Source of the DNA: Rhodocytophaga aerolata
GTDB lineage: Bacteria > Bacteroidota > Bacteroidia > Cytophagales > 172606-1
Length of the DNA stretch: 64,000 nucleotides
Assembly (NCBI RefSeq): GCF_030503435.1
Contig: NZ_JAUKPO010000003.1
Coordinates: 372,001 to 436,000, forward strand
Direction: 5' to 3'
The notes below the pieces were generated by a model. The model searched no databases. It worked only from the letters and a program-made list of their open reading frames with translations, and had not been told where the DNA came from. The position numbers and the translations under genes were made by a program. Numbering within the stretch: the first letter of the stretch is position 1; each line of letters opens with the position of its first letter. Of the stretch, positions 63,329 through 64,000 are shown one piece after another.

Positions 63329-63781
63329 CTATGCTTCTTTGTTTTCATCCTTATAAACCCCATTCGTAGATGTTTCTTTTACTGGCACTGAGGGTGCATC
63401 GGTTGTTTTGGGAGTTATCTTCTTTCTGGTTGATGGAGTCGTGGCTTTGGGTGCAGCAGGCTTAGCAGATGGTGCAGAGGCAGGAGTACTAGGTGTAGCT
63501 ACCTTCTTAGTACCTGCTTTAGCTGCTTGCACCGGCTGAGTCTTGCCCAGTTTCTTAGCTTTTTTTGCTTCTTTTTTCTTAGCTTTTGCTGCCGTAGCTT
63601 CTTGCTTTTTGGTGATCTTTTCGACAGTAGCCGTTATTTTTTTTGCTAACTTTTTAGCGGTACCTTCTGCAGAACGTTTGATTTTCTTAACTGCTTTGTT
63701 ATCAACTCCACTAAATGCTTCCTGAATTTTTTCAAGTATTTTAGCAGTCAATTCCTTTCTGGATTCTTTCTTGGTTTTCAT
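63329..63781 (-). CDS. Histone H1-like Lys/Ala/Pro-rich protein
   Basis: 150 residues. A short helical head (ELTAKILEKIQEAFSGVDNK) is followed by a long tail rich in Lys, Ala, Pro, Thr and Ser (ATAAKAKKKEAKKAKKLGKT, and KPAAPKATTPSTRKKITPKT). This is the composition of bacterial histone H1-like proteins thought to condense DNA. Convergent with dps across the terminator; DNA binding is inferred from composition only. Confidence 0.8.
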   Translation of the reverse strand: MKTKKESRKELTAKILEKIQEAFSGVDNKAVKKIKRSAEGTAKKLAKKITATVEKITKKQEATAAKAKKKEAKKAKKLGKTQPVQAAKAGTKKVATPSTPASAPSAKPAAPKATTPSTRKKITPKTTDAPSVPVKETSTNGVYKDENKEA

Positions 63782-63859
63782 AAGAGTAACAAGGTTATAC
63801 TACAAATATATCAGCTTGCCTATTGATTAACAAATTATTATCATGGGGTTACTTTACTG

Positions 63860-64000
63860 TTACGTAAGATAGTGCAATTTGGCCACATAGTCCCATACAA
63901 TGATGCCTATACTGACTGAAATATTCAGCGAATGTTTGGTGCCATACTGTGGAATCTCAAGACATATATCAGCAGCTGTTACTAGTTTTTCATCCACTCC
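63860..64000 (-). CDS. TrmH-family RNA methyltransferase, C-terminal fragment
   Basis: 46 residues plus stop are in the window; the N-terminus lies beyond the right edge. LEIPQYGTKHSLNISVSIGI matches motif 3 of SpoU/TrmH methyltransferases (IPxxGxxxSLNxSVxxxI). It is a second SPOUT family gene, distinct from rlmB. Confidence 0.85.
   Translation of the reverse strand, partial: GVDEKLVTAADICLEIPQYGTKHSLNISVSIGIIVWDYVAKLHYLT

Overview
The window looks like an AT-rich chromosomal segment of a Bacteroidota bacterium, most likely order Cytophagales. The basis is GldJ (a gliding/type IX secretion lipoprotein), many type II lipoprotein signals, start codons without Shine-Dalgarno sequences, TAnnTTTG-like -7 boxes, and a DUF4175/GWxTD/M16 gene repertoire typical of that group. 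The genus assignment would be inference only.

Left flank (1-20.2 kb), ordinary chromosome: a partial DUF4175 membrane/coiled-coil protein, an OppA-like lipoprotein, an AhpD-like protein, ComF, GldJ, a cystathionine gamma-synthase-like enzyme, a run of cell-wall genes (L,D-transpeptidase, NlpC/P60, LysM transglycosylase) with an M16 peptidase and an O-methyltransferase, then cytidine deaminase, a saccharopine dehydrogenase-like protein, a membrane-tethered HTH protein and an MBL-fold hydrolase.

Centre (20,290-38,101): a 17.8-kb integrated element bounded by an exact 19-bp direct repeat. It sits in the 3' end of an ABC-transporter ATPase gene and supplies a replacement C-terminus. The displaced native tail is still readable, in frame, at the far end. 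The element carries a tyrosine integrase with candidate arm sites, excisionase-like HTH proteins, a TOPRIM plus SF3-like helicase replication protein beside at least a dozen TTTTGCCCT iterons (a likely origin), a terminase small subunit without a large subunit, an orphan tail-tape-measure-like protein, a ribbon-helix-helix regulator with divergent promoters, and cargo that includes a possible abortive-infection membrane protein and an unrecognised two-gene operon. There is no capsid, portal, large terminase, lysis or relaxase gene. The layout fits a phage satellite (PICI-like island) of Bacteroidota better than a prophage or conjugative element. This is the main candidate for an undescribed system.

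Right flank (38.1-64 kb), housekeeping chromosome: the target ABC ATPase, grpE-dnaJ, recJ, lptB, a GH3-family protein, an amino-acid permease, the rimP-nusA-infB operon with a hairpin leader, an EEP-family hydrolase, cysS, an M28 peptidase, rlmB, a GWxTD protein, a 2OG-Fe(II) oxygenase and a methyltransferase, an unusual SNase-like/trypsin lipoprotein, haaO, dps, a histone H1-like protein and the end of a TrmH-family methyltransferase.

No rRNA, tRNA or CRISPR array was recognised. All family names come from reading motifs by eye. No database search was run.
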